From Isoetes taiwanensis (lineage: Eukaryota; Streptophyta; Lycopodiopsida; Isoetales; Isoetaceae): a DNA stretch of 64,000 nucleotides. Positions 54,326 through 64,000 of this stretch are shown piece after piece. Location of the stretch: contig JAJEKV010000054.1 of the NCBI GenBank assembly GCA_021234155.1, positions 9,622,852-9,686,851 on the forward strand. The letters run 5' to 3'. Each line of letters opens with the position of its first letter. Positions within the stretch are counted from its first letter, which is position 1. Position numbers and translations under genes: made by a program. The notes below the pieces were generated by a model, which saw only the letters and a program-made list of their open reading frames with translations, searched no databases and was not told where the DNA came from.

Positions 54326-54399
54326 ATAGTTGATCTTGAATGCTTTGAAATTAGATTGAGTATCCTGAGGGGATTGGCTAATGATATATTTTGTATTAT

Positions 54400-55064
54400 G
54401 CAGAGAGTAGAGGAAACCATGGAAGCTGGTGATGCTAGTGGTGCGTGGGAGTTGGGGCTGATGGAGCTCCTGATGTTACCAGTATTTTGCAAGCGATTCA
54501 GCAGGCTTTGCAGCAAACTGCATCCCATCAAAAGAGTGAGGCGGAGAAGGCTATTGAGAAGGTATTGAAGGATACCAAGAGGGAGGTGTTCACCGGGGAG
54601 AACACAACCGGGATGATGCATGCATGGCTCGTGGAGTGGAGTTTTATTTTGATTTGATTAAGGCGGAGGAGTCTGTAAAGGCACTCCTTGCACAGGCGAT
54701 GCTGGGAGGATTTGCACGCGTCTGGTGGGAGACGTGCTTGATAGATCTGGGGAAGACTCCCATACAGGCTACCTGGTCAGAGTTTAAGAGTGCATTTGAA
54801 GGTCATTTTACACCGCCAGGGTATAAGGTGGAGAAAATGAATGAGTTCTTTGATTGCAAGCAGGTTGGCACGGTAGCAGAGTATAATGAAAAGTTCAGGA
54901 GATTGCAGCCTCATTGTCCTACAATGGACAAGGTTAAGTTGTGCTCTAGGTTTGTGCAGGGTCTTCAGGTGGAAATAAAGAGCACGATGTCTGGAGTATC
55001 TTATACAGATCTAGAGGAGGTTGTAAGAATTGCGGCGCGGGCATCGGGAAGCGATTTGGCGTAA
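54400..55064 (+). pseudogene. gag: gypsy gag (capsid region), frameshifted
   Basis: Three frames are needed in succession: MQRVEETMEAGDASGAWE near 54400, DVTSILQAIQQALQQTA near 54473, then GVEFYFDLIKAEESVKALL with GFARVWWETC and RFVQGLQVEIKSTMSGV in 54624-55064. This is the Retrotrans_gag-type capsid region that forms particles. Frame changes near 54440, 54630 and 55055 disrupt it. Confidence 0.8.
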
Positions 55065-55247
55065 AAAGCAAAGACTAGATGCTCAACGGAAGCGGCAGGC
55101 TCAATCTTCATGGCAAGCGGGGAATTCCTCGAGGAGAGGGAGGTATAATGGTAGAGGCGGAGCTGCTGCCCGCTCTATGGATGTGCAGGCCAGCAATAAG
55201 CCAAGGGCCACAAAATAGATCATCCCGGATGTCTGCAGAGGAAAGGG

Positions 55248-56918
55248 ATGTGTGCATCAATGAGCGGCGATGCTTTAGGTGCCGAGCCCGACATTGGGCG
55301 AGATTGCCCTAATACCAGAACATATGGTGGGTATTCAGCCTCCACAGGGTCTGAAAATCAGCGAGGAGGAAGGCAGAATCAGCGATCAAGGCAGTCGGAA
55401 GACAATGCACCTAGACGGGGTCAAGGACGGGGTGGCCCATGGCGTGGGGACCGAGGTGGCCGTGGTAGAGGTTATGGAAGGGAAGACAGCAGGTCAGGGG
55501 CAGCGAGAGATCAGGGAAGAGGAGAAGCACGGGCTGTTACCATCCGAGACCCGCCTACTGAGACTATGCACATGTATGCTGCGGTGGAGCAGGGCAATGT
55601 GGATGGTCAAGCTGCTGTTATTCGCGTCCCAGGTACTATTGATGGATGCTCAGTTGTTTTTCTTATTGATTGTGGAAGTACCCATAGCTTTATTTCCCCA
55701 AGATTGCTTGCTAAGTTAAATTTGCATGCGATTGAACGGCCTGCGAGGTATGTAGAGCTAGCCGATGGCAAGGTTAAGCCATCGTATGCTATGGTCGAGC
55801 GCCTTGAATTCAAGGTGGGGAATATGGTGTCCCATGCTGATTTTGAGGTCATAGGCCTTGGAAAGTATGATGCCATACTTGGAATGTCATGGTTGAGACG
55901 GTGGGGTGCTCGCATTGACTGCGCTAGGCAACTAGTTCGTTGTTCTAGTCCAGATGGGAAAGAGCATGTGTTGGAAGGGCTAGCTTCATCGTGTGCCATC
56001 ATTCCATTGACTTGGAAGGGGCTTAAGAAGCAACTCAGAAGAGGTTGCTCCAGAATGGGATGTGCAGTGTTACGAGATAGCTTGCTAGGCTCGACAGAAT
56101 TGCAAGAGGAGACTATTGCCCCTGAAGTGCAGCAGGTGTTGGATGAGTTTAAGGATGTATTTCCAGAGGAATTGACGCAGTTGCCTCCTCATAGATTGGT
56201 AGATCATGAGATTGAGCTCATTCCAGGAGCAGAGCCTACATCCAGACCACCTTATAGGTTTCATGCCTTAGAAATGGCGGAGTTGAAAAAGCAATTGGCT
56301 GGATTGTTAGATCAAGGCTTTATAAGGCCTAGTACATCACCATTTGGTGCTCCTGTTTTATTTGTAAAGAAGAAGGATGGCACATTGAGGCTTTGTATTG
56401 ATTACAGGATGCTTAATCAAATCACAGTTAAAAACAGGTATGCGTTGCCCAGGGTAGACGAGTTGTTTGATCAGTTGGGTCAAGCTAAGTATTTTACTAA
56501 GATAGATCTTCGGGCCGGATACCATCAAATACGGATTAGGGAATCTGATATTTATAAGACAGCCTTTCGGACACGCTACGGCCATTATGAGTTTGTCGTG
56601 ATGCCATTTGGGTTGACCAATGCGCCTGCTACCTTTATGCGGCTGATGAATGATGTTTTTAGACCTTTCTTGGACAATTTCATATTGGTGTTCTTCGACG
56701 ATATTCTAGTTTATTCGAGAACCCTGCAAGAACATGTGCAGCATGTGAGGCAGACCTTGAGTATTCTGAGGGAAGAGAAGTTGTATGGGAAGATGTCTAA
56801 ATGCTCTTTTTGCACAAATAAATTGGTGTATTTGGGCCATGTAATTTCCCTCAAGAGGGCGCTAGCGAGATCCCGCCAAGATAGAAGTCGTGAAAGATTG
56901 GCCGGCCACGCACCGTGA
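55248..56918 (+). pseudogene. pol: gypsy nucleocapsid knuckle, protease and reverse transcriptase
   Basis: A damaged zinc knuckle is encoded at about 55265-55310 ([12 protein letters not shown]; the expected C-x2-C-x4-H-x4-C has lost its Gly by small changes). An Arg/Gly-rich linker leads to the retropepsin region [22 protein letters not shown] follows with [56 protein letters not shown] and the catalytic [12 protein letters not shown], then [15 protein letters not shown]. The frame shifts near 56850. RT motifs themselves look intact, unlike those in the gypsy copy at 43.7 kb. Confidence 0.85.
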
Positions 56919-57668
56919 AGGAGGTAAGAGCTTTTTTTGGCTTGCGGGTTATTATCGCAAATTTGTTCCTAAATTCTCCAAGATTGCTGCTTCTCTCACA
57001 TCATTGTTGAAGAAGGGGATTAGTTTGGCTTGGAATGATAATTGTCAAAAAAAAAGTTTCCGTGAATTGAAGGAGGCGTTGATTCGAGCTCCTATTTTAA
57101 AGGTATTTGATATGGACCAGCCCATTCAAGTGGTCACGATGCCTCGGGAAGGCTATTGGTGGAGCATTGATGCGAATGGTAAGGTTTGTGCCTATACATC
57201 TCGTAAATTGTCGCCAAATGAGCAGAATTATCCAAAGGCATGATTTGGAGATGTTGGCAATTGTACATGCTTTATGTGCATGGAGGCACTACCTATTAGG
57301 TCGCCATTTTTCATTAAAGACCGACCATCAAAATCTGAAATTTTTGTGAAGCAACCGCATTTGAATAATAGGCGTGGGAGATGGATGCAATTCAAGGAGA
57401 GGAATATGACTTTGAGATTGAGTATCAGCCGGGCAAGGAGAATGTAATAGCAGATGCTTTGTCTCGTAGATCCTTTTTGACCTCTATTAGTGTGCTCCAG
57501 GGTCAATGGGATGCCCATCTCATGGATAAGGTGGCAAGAGACCCGTATTTTGGGCCAGTGGTTGCCAGTATCAAGCGAGGGTCTACCGAGTTTCCACAAT
57601 ACTCGTTATCCAATGGAGTCTTGTATTATAAAGGGACGAATGTGCATTCAATGATTTGGAGTTACTGA
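56890..57668 (+). pseudogene. pol: gypsy RNase H region, frameshifted
   Basis: GYYRKFVPKFSKIAASLTSL, YTSRKLSPNEQNYP, then a frame change to LEMLAIVHALCAWRHYLLGR and KTDHQNLKFL, then another to EYQPGKENVIADALSRRS. The order is that of gypsy RNase H. A poly-A run at 57048-57055 (CAAAAAAAAAG) lies in the domain. Confidence 0.8.
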
Positions 57669-57719
57669 ATCGCGCTCTTATATGATGCGCACGATAGTCC
57701 ATTAGCGGGACATCCTGGG

Positions 57720-58943
57720 GTGCATAAGACTCAAAGGAAGATCAGACGCAATTTCTTTTGGCCAGGGCAGAAGAAAATGGTTAAGGAGTATGTGGCCAAA
57801 TGTTTGGCATGTCAGAAGGTTAAAGCTTCGCGATCCAAAGTCCCAGGGGAGTTGCAACCATTGGAAGTTCCTTCGTCCAAATGGGAATGTATTGGCATGG
57901 ACTTTATTGTAGATCTACCTCGGACGAGAGCAGGATATAATGCCATTTATGTTGTGGTAGACAGATTGACTAAGCAAGCACATTTTATGCCGACAAAGAC
58001 GACAGCTACAGCTATGGATATCTCCAAGTTATTTGTTAAAGAAATTTTTAGGTTGCATGGTATGCCGCGTACTATTACCTCAGATCGAGACTCCAGGTTT
58101 ATGAGTCACTTCTGGCAAGGATTGTTCCGAAATGTGGGGACTAAGCTGAATACTAGCACTGCATACCATCCTCAGACAGACGGGCAAGTAGAGCGAGTAA
58201 ATCAGGTTTTAGAGGATATGTTAAGAATGTATGTGCCAAGCCAGCCTAAAGCATGGGATTCTTATTTGCATTTGGCAGAGTTTGCGTATAACAATACGTA
58301 CCAAGAATCCATTAGGATGAGTCCCTTCGAGGCAATGTATGGCAAAGAGTGCCAATGTCCGCTGAATTGGAGGGATTCTACTTGCAATGTGGAGATGGCC
58401 AATGAGGTAGCCCAGGATTTGGATGCACAGTTGAGAAGACTTCGCCAGAATCTCGCAGTGGCTCAGAATAGGCAGAAGCAGTATGCAAACAAAAGGCGTA
58501 AACCATTGGAATTCGCCAAGGGCCAGTATGTATTCTTAAGGATTAATCCTAAGCAGAGCTCATTGGCATTTAAGAGTGCGGGAAAGTGGGCTCCAAGATA
58601 TGCAGGGCCTTTTAAGATATTGGAACGCATCGGCAAAGTCGCTTACAGGTTGGAATTGCCTTCACATGTGAGAGTGCATAATGTGTTCCATGTGAGCAAC
58701 TTGAGGAAATACGTCTTTGATCCGTCGCATATGCTTGCCGACGATGACTTAGTAAGCAGGGATGAATTTTTATATCCCCGACCAGAGCGTATCTTGCAAA
58801 CGGAGACACGCAAGCTTCGAAGACGGACAATCACAAGATTTTTGGTCCAATGGTCAGGTTGTCCAATCGAAGACGCAACGTGGGAGGATTCAAAGTGGAT
58901 TCTTCGCCAATTTCCTGAGCTCGCCCATGAGGACATGGGTTAA
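57720..58943 (+). CDS. pol: gypsy integrase with chromodomain, long open frame
   Basis: A 407-codon uninterrupted frame. It opens within the zinc domain (FFWPGQKKMVKEYVAKCLAC). The DDE core follows: GMDFIVDLPRT (first Asp), TSDRDSRFMSHFWQGLF (second Asp), and TAYHPQTDGQVERVNQVLED (Glu). A GPY/F-like segment (FKSAGKWAPRYAGPFKILER) is followed by a C-terminal chromodomain (FLVQWSGCPIEDATWED). It stops 20 bases before the polypurine tract. Integrase inserts cDNA, and the chromodomain guides target choice. It would normally be cleaved from Pol, so in this copy upstream frameshifts prevent normal expression. Confidence 0.9.
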   Translation: MHKTQRKIRRNFFWPGQKKMVKEYVAKCLACQKVKASRSKVPGELQPLEVPSSKWECIGMDFIVDLPRTRAGYNAIYVVVDRLTKQAHFMPTKTTATAMDISKLFVKEIFRLHGMPRTITSDRDSRFMSHFWQGLFRNVGTKLNTSTAYHPQTDGQVERVNQVLEDMLRMYVPSQPKAWDSYLHLAEFAYNNTYQESIRMSPFEAMYGKECQCPLNWRDSTCNVEMANEVAQDLDAQLRRLRQNLAVAQNRQKQYANKRRKPLEFAKGQYVFLRINPKQSSLAFKSAGKWAPRYAGPFKILERIGKVAYRLELPSHVRVHNVFHVSNLRKYVFDPSHMLADDDLVSRDEFLYPRPERILQTETRKLRRRTITRFLVQWSGCPIEDATWEDSKWILRQFPELAHEDMG

Positions 58944-58950
58944 AGATTTG

Positions 58951-58961
58951 AAGGGGAGAAT
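58951..58961 (+). promoter_or_regulatory. gypsy polypurine tract
   Basis: AAGGGGAGAAT directly before the 3' LTR, the plus-strand primer position. Confidence 0.85.
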
Positions 58962-61564
58962 TGTAACGAGCCTGGCGGGTTAGCAAATGATTGGTGAAGT
59001 TTATAAATACTAAATTGTAGAGGAATTGGGGTTTTTGCTCTGAGGCAAACTTTCTGAGGAGGAGCTTCTGTGAAGGAGATTTGGAGTGTCAACAGTACAA
59101 TTGTAAAGACAGCTTAACCAGGTGGGTGGTTTACCGCTTACACCGGGGTTGTTAAGATGATTGGATTAGAATTAGGCCAAGAAATGCTTATGGAGTGATT
59201 AGAGTATGAATTATGAATTATAAGAATATTTACTGTAAGTAATCGATGCTGGTTTAATTGGTTATGCTTGATTAAAGTTTGAAGGTATTCGGGTTGGCCT
59301 AGCCTTAAGGAAAGAACTAGCGGTTGCTGGGTAAACCACCAGGGAAGAGTCATAGAGGCAGATTGAGCAAGAGGATACGTAAAGGATGTTTAAGGGTTAG
59401 AATTTGCATTAAGAAAAGAAAACAGAAGGAGCAAGAAGACTGTAATTAACCCGTAGTCAGCGGTGGCAGGAAGCCCAGACCTCATGACCAGAACAGGGCC
59501 TGAAGCAGGCCGGATTGGGCTGGAACATGGCCGAAATTGGTATAGGAGGAGGGATTTGAATGTTAGAAGCCCAAACAAACCCTGATTTGCAGCCGAGCTG
59601 CCATAGCTGGAGCGGTAGAACGGCGTCGCCATGGCGCCAAAACGACCTGGAATGGTCGGAACTGAGGCCACCAGGGTCGATTTAGGCTGTTAGGCCTCTG
59701 AGAGGCTGGATTCAAGCAAGAATCGAAGGCTTTGATGCCTTCGTTGAGCTGCTGGGTCGCCACCAGTTAGGGTCTTCGAAAGAAAACCTGTAATAAGAAA
59801 ATAGTGAGTAAAATAATAAGAATGTTGGAAGTTAATAACCATATAGGCTTGTAATAGGATAACATAAAAATAACATTGTAAGCTCAAATAAGAGGGGCCA
59901 TGAGGTTGCCCTGGAAGATAGAACTGTTAGCTAGGTTTTTGGAGTCTGGCTAGTGAAGCTAAAGAAGACATTAGTAAACACAAGTAATATCCGCACCAAA
60001 ATTACGTAACTTAATGTGAAGCCATGGCCGTCTTGCTTAAATTGACATTAATATGAAACTTGAGTAACGAAATTAATAAGAGGGAACCTACCCTATAAGT
60101 AATAACGTTAGTAATGTAACCTGGAAGTTGTAAGCTTTCTCTATGGGGAGAAAGAGGGTGAAAAGCCCCGATTTACCTAGGTATGGCATAAGGCCGGGAA
60201 TGAGATTGGGAGCACTTATAGTTGCAGCTAGACTTAAATCTAGGGAACTAAAGGTAGCATTGGGAATTTTATGTGGTCATGGTTGTTTTACATATTCATG
60301 TCATTGTACCCATATGAATGTATGTGATATGCTAATGTGGTATGGGCATGGTATTTGTGATGCACATGAAAAGATAATGCATAGGATATGCATATGAGCT
60401 ACTTTAGCTGGTATTACCATCATGTATGATGATGACTAGGAATGTGGTTATAAGGACATGTAAAGCATGTGAAAATGTTGCATAAGTGCATAATCTCCGG
60501 GGGCCGGGGTCCATGTGCGATGGCATGGACTTGCGGTTGTGTTTGTGCGTGACATCGGGCATTGTTATCCTGGCTGGATTCTTTGTCGCGCTACATGGCT
60601 AAAAGTGGTCCTCCAGTGCTGGACGCAGCGTGGATGGGTGTGTACACATGAGGCAAACCCCGCCCGTATTGGCTGCAGGGCCTGATCAGCCCGGGTGGCA
60701 TGTTAGAACCGGAGTAGGCACTGTATGCTGCTGAGATTGCATGGAACATGATGTGTTATTGGAATATATGTATGCTACTAATCTGGTTGGTTGGATGCAG
60801 TGGGACTATTGGTGGTAAGCTTGTTTAAGATATGTTATAAGTATTGTGATTGCATAGTTCCTAGAATGCTCCAGACCCCCACTTAGTCTTTAGGACTAAC
60901 CCCCAGGTTGGTGTAAGCAGTACCGGATGGAGCCGAGAGCAGTAAGGCCGCCGACACCCGGGGTTAGAGGCCCCGATAGGATTAGAGAGCTGGAGGCGAG
61001 ATTTCCTCCAGGAGCAGAGTTCCGGCGTGAGGAGGTGTTTGATTTCCTCCGCGAATTAGAGGATGAGGCCAGTGTACAGGCGCCAGGGATTGATCAGAGC
61101 TCAGAAGAAGGTCGTCCTTCCGGGGTAGAGTCTAGTGTGGGATCTACCCCCGGTTTTGTGGAACCCTCTCTTGAAGGCAATGAGGTCCACCTTTATGCAG
61201 ATGAGGGGGATGACCTCTCATTAGATTCAGGAGATCAGGCGGCCATAGACGCCTTGATGAGCGAGCCCTCTGATGATAGGAGCTCTTGTAATGAAGATTG
61301 CTCTCATACTTAAGAGATATATTGATTGTGTATTTGATATTGTCAAGATTTGAGATGTATATATATGTACATTGTGATTGTCTTCAATATTTGTGAGATC
61401 TTGAATGTGAAATAAAGATTGGATTCTTTACCTTGTTATATTGAGTACAAATTGCATAAGATGTTAAGTAGTCCAATCTCCCTCGTCAAGTGTTAGTAGC
61501 AATAAGATAGAACCAACAGGATCCTAAGCTGCCTCGGAGAGGCCAGCTTGGCATGCCCGTTACA
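58962..61564 (+). repeat. gypsy 3' LTR, 2,603 bases
   Basis: Partner of 51719-54311, with AATAAA at 61411. It is followed by the ACAGC target duplication. Confidence 0.95.
60927..61313 (+). CDS. acidic ORF inside gypsy 3' LTR, 128 residues
   Basis: Starts MEPRAVRPPTPGVRGPD and ends with an Asp/Ser-rich tail (SEPSDDRSSCNEDCSHT). It is the longer partner of the 53673-53993 frame. It lies about 100 bases upstream of the LTR AATAAA. Its function is unknown. A second, shorter shared frame (60143-60397, and 52889-53143 in the 5' LTR) begins MGRKRVKS and is less convincing. Confidence 0.4.
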   Translation: MEPRAVRPPTPGVRGPDRIRELEARFPPGAEFRREEVFDFLRELEDEASVQAPGIDQSSEEGRPSGVESSVGSTPGFVEPSLEGNEVHLYADEGDDLSLDSGDQAAIDALMSEPSDDRSSCNEDCSHT

Positions 61565-61569
61565 ACAGC

Positions 61570-64000
61570 TCACACTTACAAAGGACGAATACACCCCGAG
61601 GGACCGGCAACAAGAAACAGAGGAAATTAACAGGAAACTGAAGATACAGTTTCAAGAGAAACAAATAGATGTATTTGTGCAGTACGTCCAAGAAGAAATG
61701 GGAAAATGGAATTGGGGGGCGCACAGGGCAGACGAAAATGGAGACAGGCTCAATGATATAACAGTAAAAGTAGCAACTGAGGTTTTTGGAAGGAGAAGAA
61801 GAAAAAGGGGGAAGGATGCGTTCAAAGCTTCGAGTTGGTATGATGATGAGTGCAGAGAACAGAAAAGAAAGGTCAGAGAGCAAAGAGGAAGGGAGACATA
61901 TCAAATCGAGAAAAAGGTATATATCTGAAAATGCTGAGAGCAAAGAGAAACAAAAATCTGGTACAACACCAATGGGGACTGGCTAAACTCCTGAAAAAGC
62001 AACCCCGGAAATTCTGGAGAGGGTTTAAAGGGAAAGGACAAGGGAACCAGAAAAATAGCAGCACACAAGAGGATATTGGGGCAGACGGATGGGAGAGATA
62101 TCTGGAGAAACTGTATAAGATCGGAGCATCTCCAGCACCAATACCAGAATTACAAGGGATGGACAAGCCATGTTTTAACACACAGGAAGTGATGATGGCA
62201 TTGAATAGAATGGCCAATAACAAAGCCCCCGACCTATACGGGTTAACAGTGGAACTATTAAAATATGTAGATTCAGTAATTGTGAGGCAGGTGATAGATA
62301 TTTTCAACTTACACACGGGACTACCAGCTAGATGGGCGTATAACAGGGTGATACCCCTACATAAGGGAGGGAGCAGACAGGAACCTGGGAATTACAGAAC
62401 TATAATGGTGAGTTCCATCTTCGCAAAATGGTTTGGAAAAGTTTTAGACAATAAGCTGAAGCATTGGGCAGAGGGAGGGAACCGGAGAGCACAGGGACAT
62501 GCAGGGTTCAGGCCGGAACACTCAACAACAGACCACCTAGTGACACTCAGGATACTGGTAGAGCAGAACAGAAACCGGGGGAAGAAAATAATATGCTGCT
62601 TTGTGGACTTTAGAAAAGCTTTTGACACAGTCCCGAGGGAAAAACTAATACAAAGACTTATAGATATGCATGCACCAAAGGATATGGTGGGGGCAATTGC
62701 AAGATTGTACTATAATGTATATGCGAAAATGGAAGAAGAAGGGAAAGCGATAGATTGTGACACGGGGGTCAAACAGGGGTGCCCACTATCCCCCACATTG
62801 TTTGGAATATACATAGATGCATTACAGGAGTTTATAGCAGAACAGCAAGGGGACACAGACGCCCCTATTCTAGGGGACACCAAAGTACCCATCATGCTAT
62901 ATGCAGATGACCTGAGCATGATGGCCACAAAAAACAAGGGGATGCACAGGTTACTGAAACTGTTGGAAAGCTTCTGCGAAAAGACAGGGCTGACAGTTAA
63001 TCTCGCAAAAACCAAATAGTCTTTTTCGGCCACAAAAGTAGACATAAACCGTTTAAATATCTGGGGACAGAACTAGAAGAATCAACAGAATACAGGTATC
63101 TGGGATACGATGCGCACGACACAGGAAAATGGGCTAAAGGGGCAGATGCAAGATTCCAGACAGCCATCGGAAGCTATTACAATATGAAAAAATTCTGCAA
63201 CAAAAGCAGGATAATAAGCTGGGAAATCAAATGCTATCTGTTCAGCGCAGTAGTTGCAACTACACAGCTATATGGGGCAGAGGCCTGGGGACCGGGCCTG
63301 ACAGAGAAGAAATGGGAAAAGCAAGAAGGAATTTACAGGCAATGGCATAAACAGGAATTTAAGCTGAGAACGAATACACCACAAACAACTATAGTATATG
63401 AGATAGGGCAGAAACCGATGGAAGTAAGGGCATGGGAAAGGACCATCAGATATCTCATAAGAAACAATGCAGGTGGAAAACCGAATAAGCTAGCCAGCAT
63501 CGCGATGAATGAATCAGCGAAAGCCCACATAATCGAGAGCAGCGGATGGTTTAGGGATGTAGCAATGTGGACAAGGAAAACGGGGATGAGTCTGAGTGAC
63601 CTCATTAGTGAAGGAGAATGGAATGATGAATGGACAAACAAAGCCACGCAAGCTTGGTTGCAAAATCACACGGGGCCCAAGACAACATGGCTTATGACAG
63701 TATTTAACCCGGGACAGCAGATAGGACAGCAGATGTATCAGGATAATCTACTAGAAAAAGCCAGGAAGGATATCCTAGCAAGATTCAGAATGGGAAGCCA
63801 CGACCTGAGAATTGAAAAGGACAGGTGGCGGGGAATAGAGAGAGAGGATCGGTTTTGCAGAATTTGTGACAGAGGGGAAGTGGAAGATGAAAATCATATG
63901 CTAAATGAATGCCCGGTATATGAAAGCATCAGGAACAAATACAGAGATATAAGGTGGGGGCAGCCCGTACACACCATGATGACAAGGCTAGAAACAATGA
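61570..64000 (+). pseudogene. LINE ORF2 linker, RT and C-terminal knuckle (partial at window end)
   Basis: After a basic linker and a frameshift near 61920, the RT frame 61850-63019 shows RMANNKAPDLYGLTVELL, NYRTIMVSSIFAKWFGK, AGFRPEHSTTDHLVT, FVDFRKAFDTVPREKL, GVKQGCPLSPTLFGIYIDA and IMLYADDLSMM (YADD). A missing A in the run near 63013 causes a premature stop. The next frame carries on (FKYLGTELEESTEYRYLGYD) to a C-terminal knuckle, CRICDRGEVEDENHMLNEC. Nothing after 64000 is visible. Confidence 0.85.

Larger units (their letters stand above)
51719..61564 (+). mobile_element. complete Ty3/gypsy chromovirus with 2.6-kb LTRs
   Basis: The 9,846-base element has LTRs 51719-54311 and 58962-61564. 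Both start TGTAACGAGCC and end CCCGTTACA, and an exact target duplication ACAGC lies at 51714-51718 and 61565-61569. A primer site TGGTATCAGAGC (54314-54325) and a purine tract (58951-58961) are in place. Domains are gag, CCHC knuckle, protease, RT, RNase H, integrase and chromodomain. Most of each LTR is nearly identical to its partner, which suggests a recent insertion. Yet gag and RNase H contain several frameshifts. Inserted in a LINE ORF2 endonuclease. Confidence 0.95.
48600..64000 (+). mobile_element. L1-like LINE, interrupted by a gypsy element, running off the window
   Basis: In order: a long leader with tandem repeats (49117-49535), ORF1, ORF2 with APE endonuclease up to 51718, then a gypsy insertion. 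ORF2 resumes at 61570 (with target duplication ACAGC at 61565) with linker, RT, and a C-terminal C-x2-C-x8-H-x4-C knuckle near 63860-63920. The window ends before the 3' end. The exact 5' boundary was not found and 48600 is approximate. ORF1 plus APE-RT is the L1-type arrangement. Confidence 0.85.

Noticed and set aside
55640-55700. Cys in place of Ser in the protease motif (IDCGST here, LDCGAE in the copia copy) as a novel active site
   Set aside because: The DCG variant is seen in plant retroelement proteases. The change at that residue does not by itself indicate novelty.

Overview
The window looks like a repeat-rich stretch of nuclear DNA from a land plant, most likely a seed-free one (fern or lycophyte). 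The evidence is spliced genes with GT-AG introns, a GARP/MYB regulator of the HHO/NIGT1 type, an RbcX-like Rubisco assembly chaperone, a universal stress protein, and an intronless PPR protein built from 31-residue SS-type repeats. The lineage is an inference from gene content. Most of the sequence is transposable elements, many nested inside one another.

Layout. 1-7.1 kb: a complete but decayed Ty1/copia element (1462-6720, 5-bp target duplication GTTTC) inserted in a degenerate repeat array. 7.2-8.9 kb: a five-exon HHO-type transcription factor (minus) whose first 5' splice site was duplicated by a 405-bp inverted-repeat element. 8.9-16.6 kb: sparse, with a decayed CCHC zinc-finger gene at 11.7-12.1 kb. 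16.6-18.1 kb: an RbcX-like gene (minus) with a 988-bp element inside a coding exon. 18.6-20.9 kb: an antisense LINE split by a sense LINE. 21.7-22.6 kb: a four-exon universal stress protein gene (plus). 23.1-24.9 kb: the PPR gene (minus). 25-30.3 kb: mostly noncoding repeats, with gene fragments near 25.7 kb and 29.7-30.2 kb.

30.6-41.5 kb is one LINE (minus) interrupted by a 7,956-bp DNA transposon (31168-39123). Its inverted termini, short target duplication, and the clean resumption of the LINE reading frame on both sides define its limits. It carries two convergent genes: a spliced DDE/D-type transposase (plus) and a large spliced gene (minus) combining a coiled coil, a RING-type zinc finger and a C-terminal FCP1/SCP-like HAD phosphatase domain. 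This two-gene element, tentatively Sola-like, is the best candidate for an undescribed system here. A fragment of the same terminus lies in the copia gag region at 2.5 kb.

42.1-47.3 kb: a decayed chromodomain-bearing Ty3/gypsy element lacking a visible 5' LTR. 47.5-47.9 kb: a small B-box-like ORF. About 48.6 kb to the window end: an L1-like LINE (plus) with tandem repeats in its 5' leader, ORF1, and an endonuclease-RT ORF2. ORF2 is interrupted at 51719-61564 by a 9.8-kb Ty3/gypsy chromovirus (target duplication ACAGC) whose 2.6-kb LTRs each contain an acidic ORF. Many genes and elements show single-base frameshifts, and the two long LTRs differ in dense clusters at CNG sites, so some breaks may be consensus errors rather than biology.
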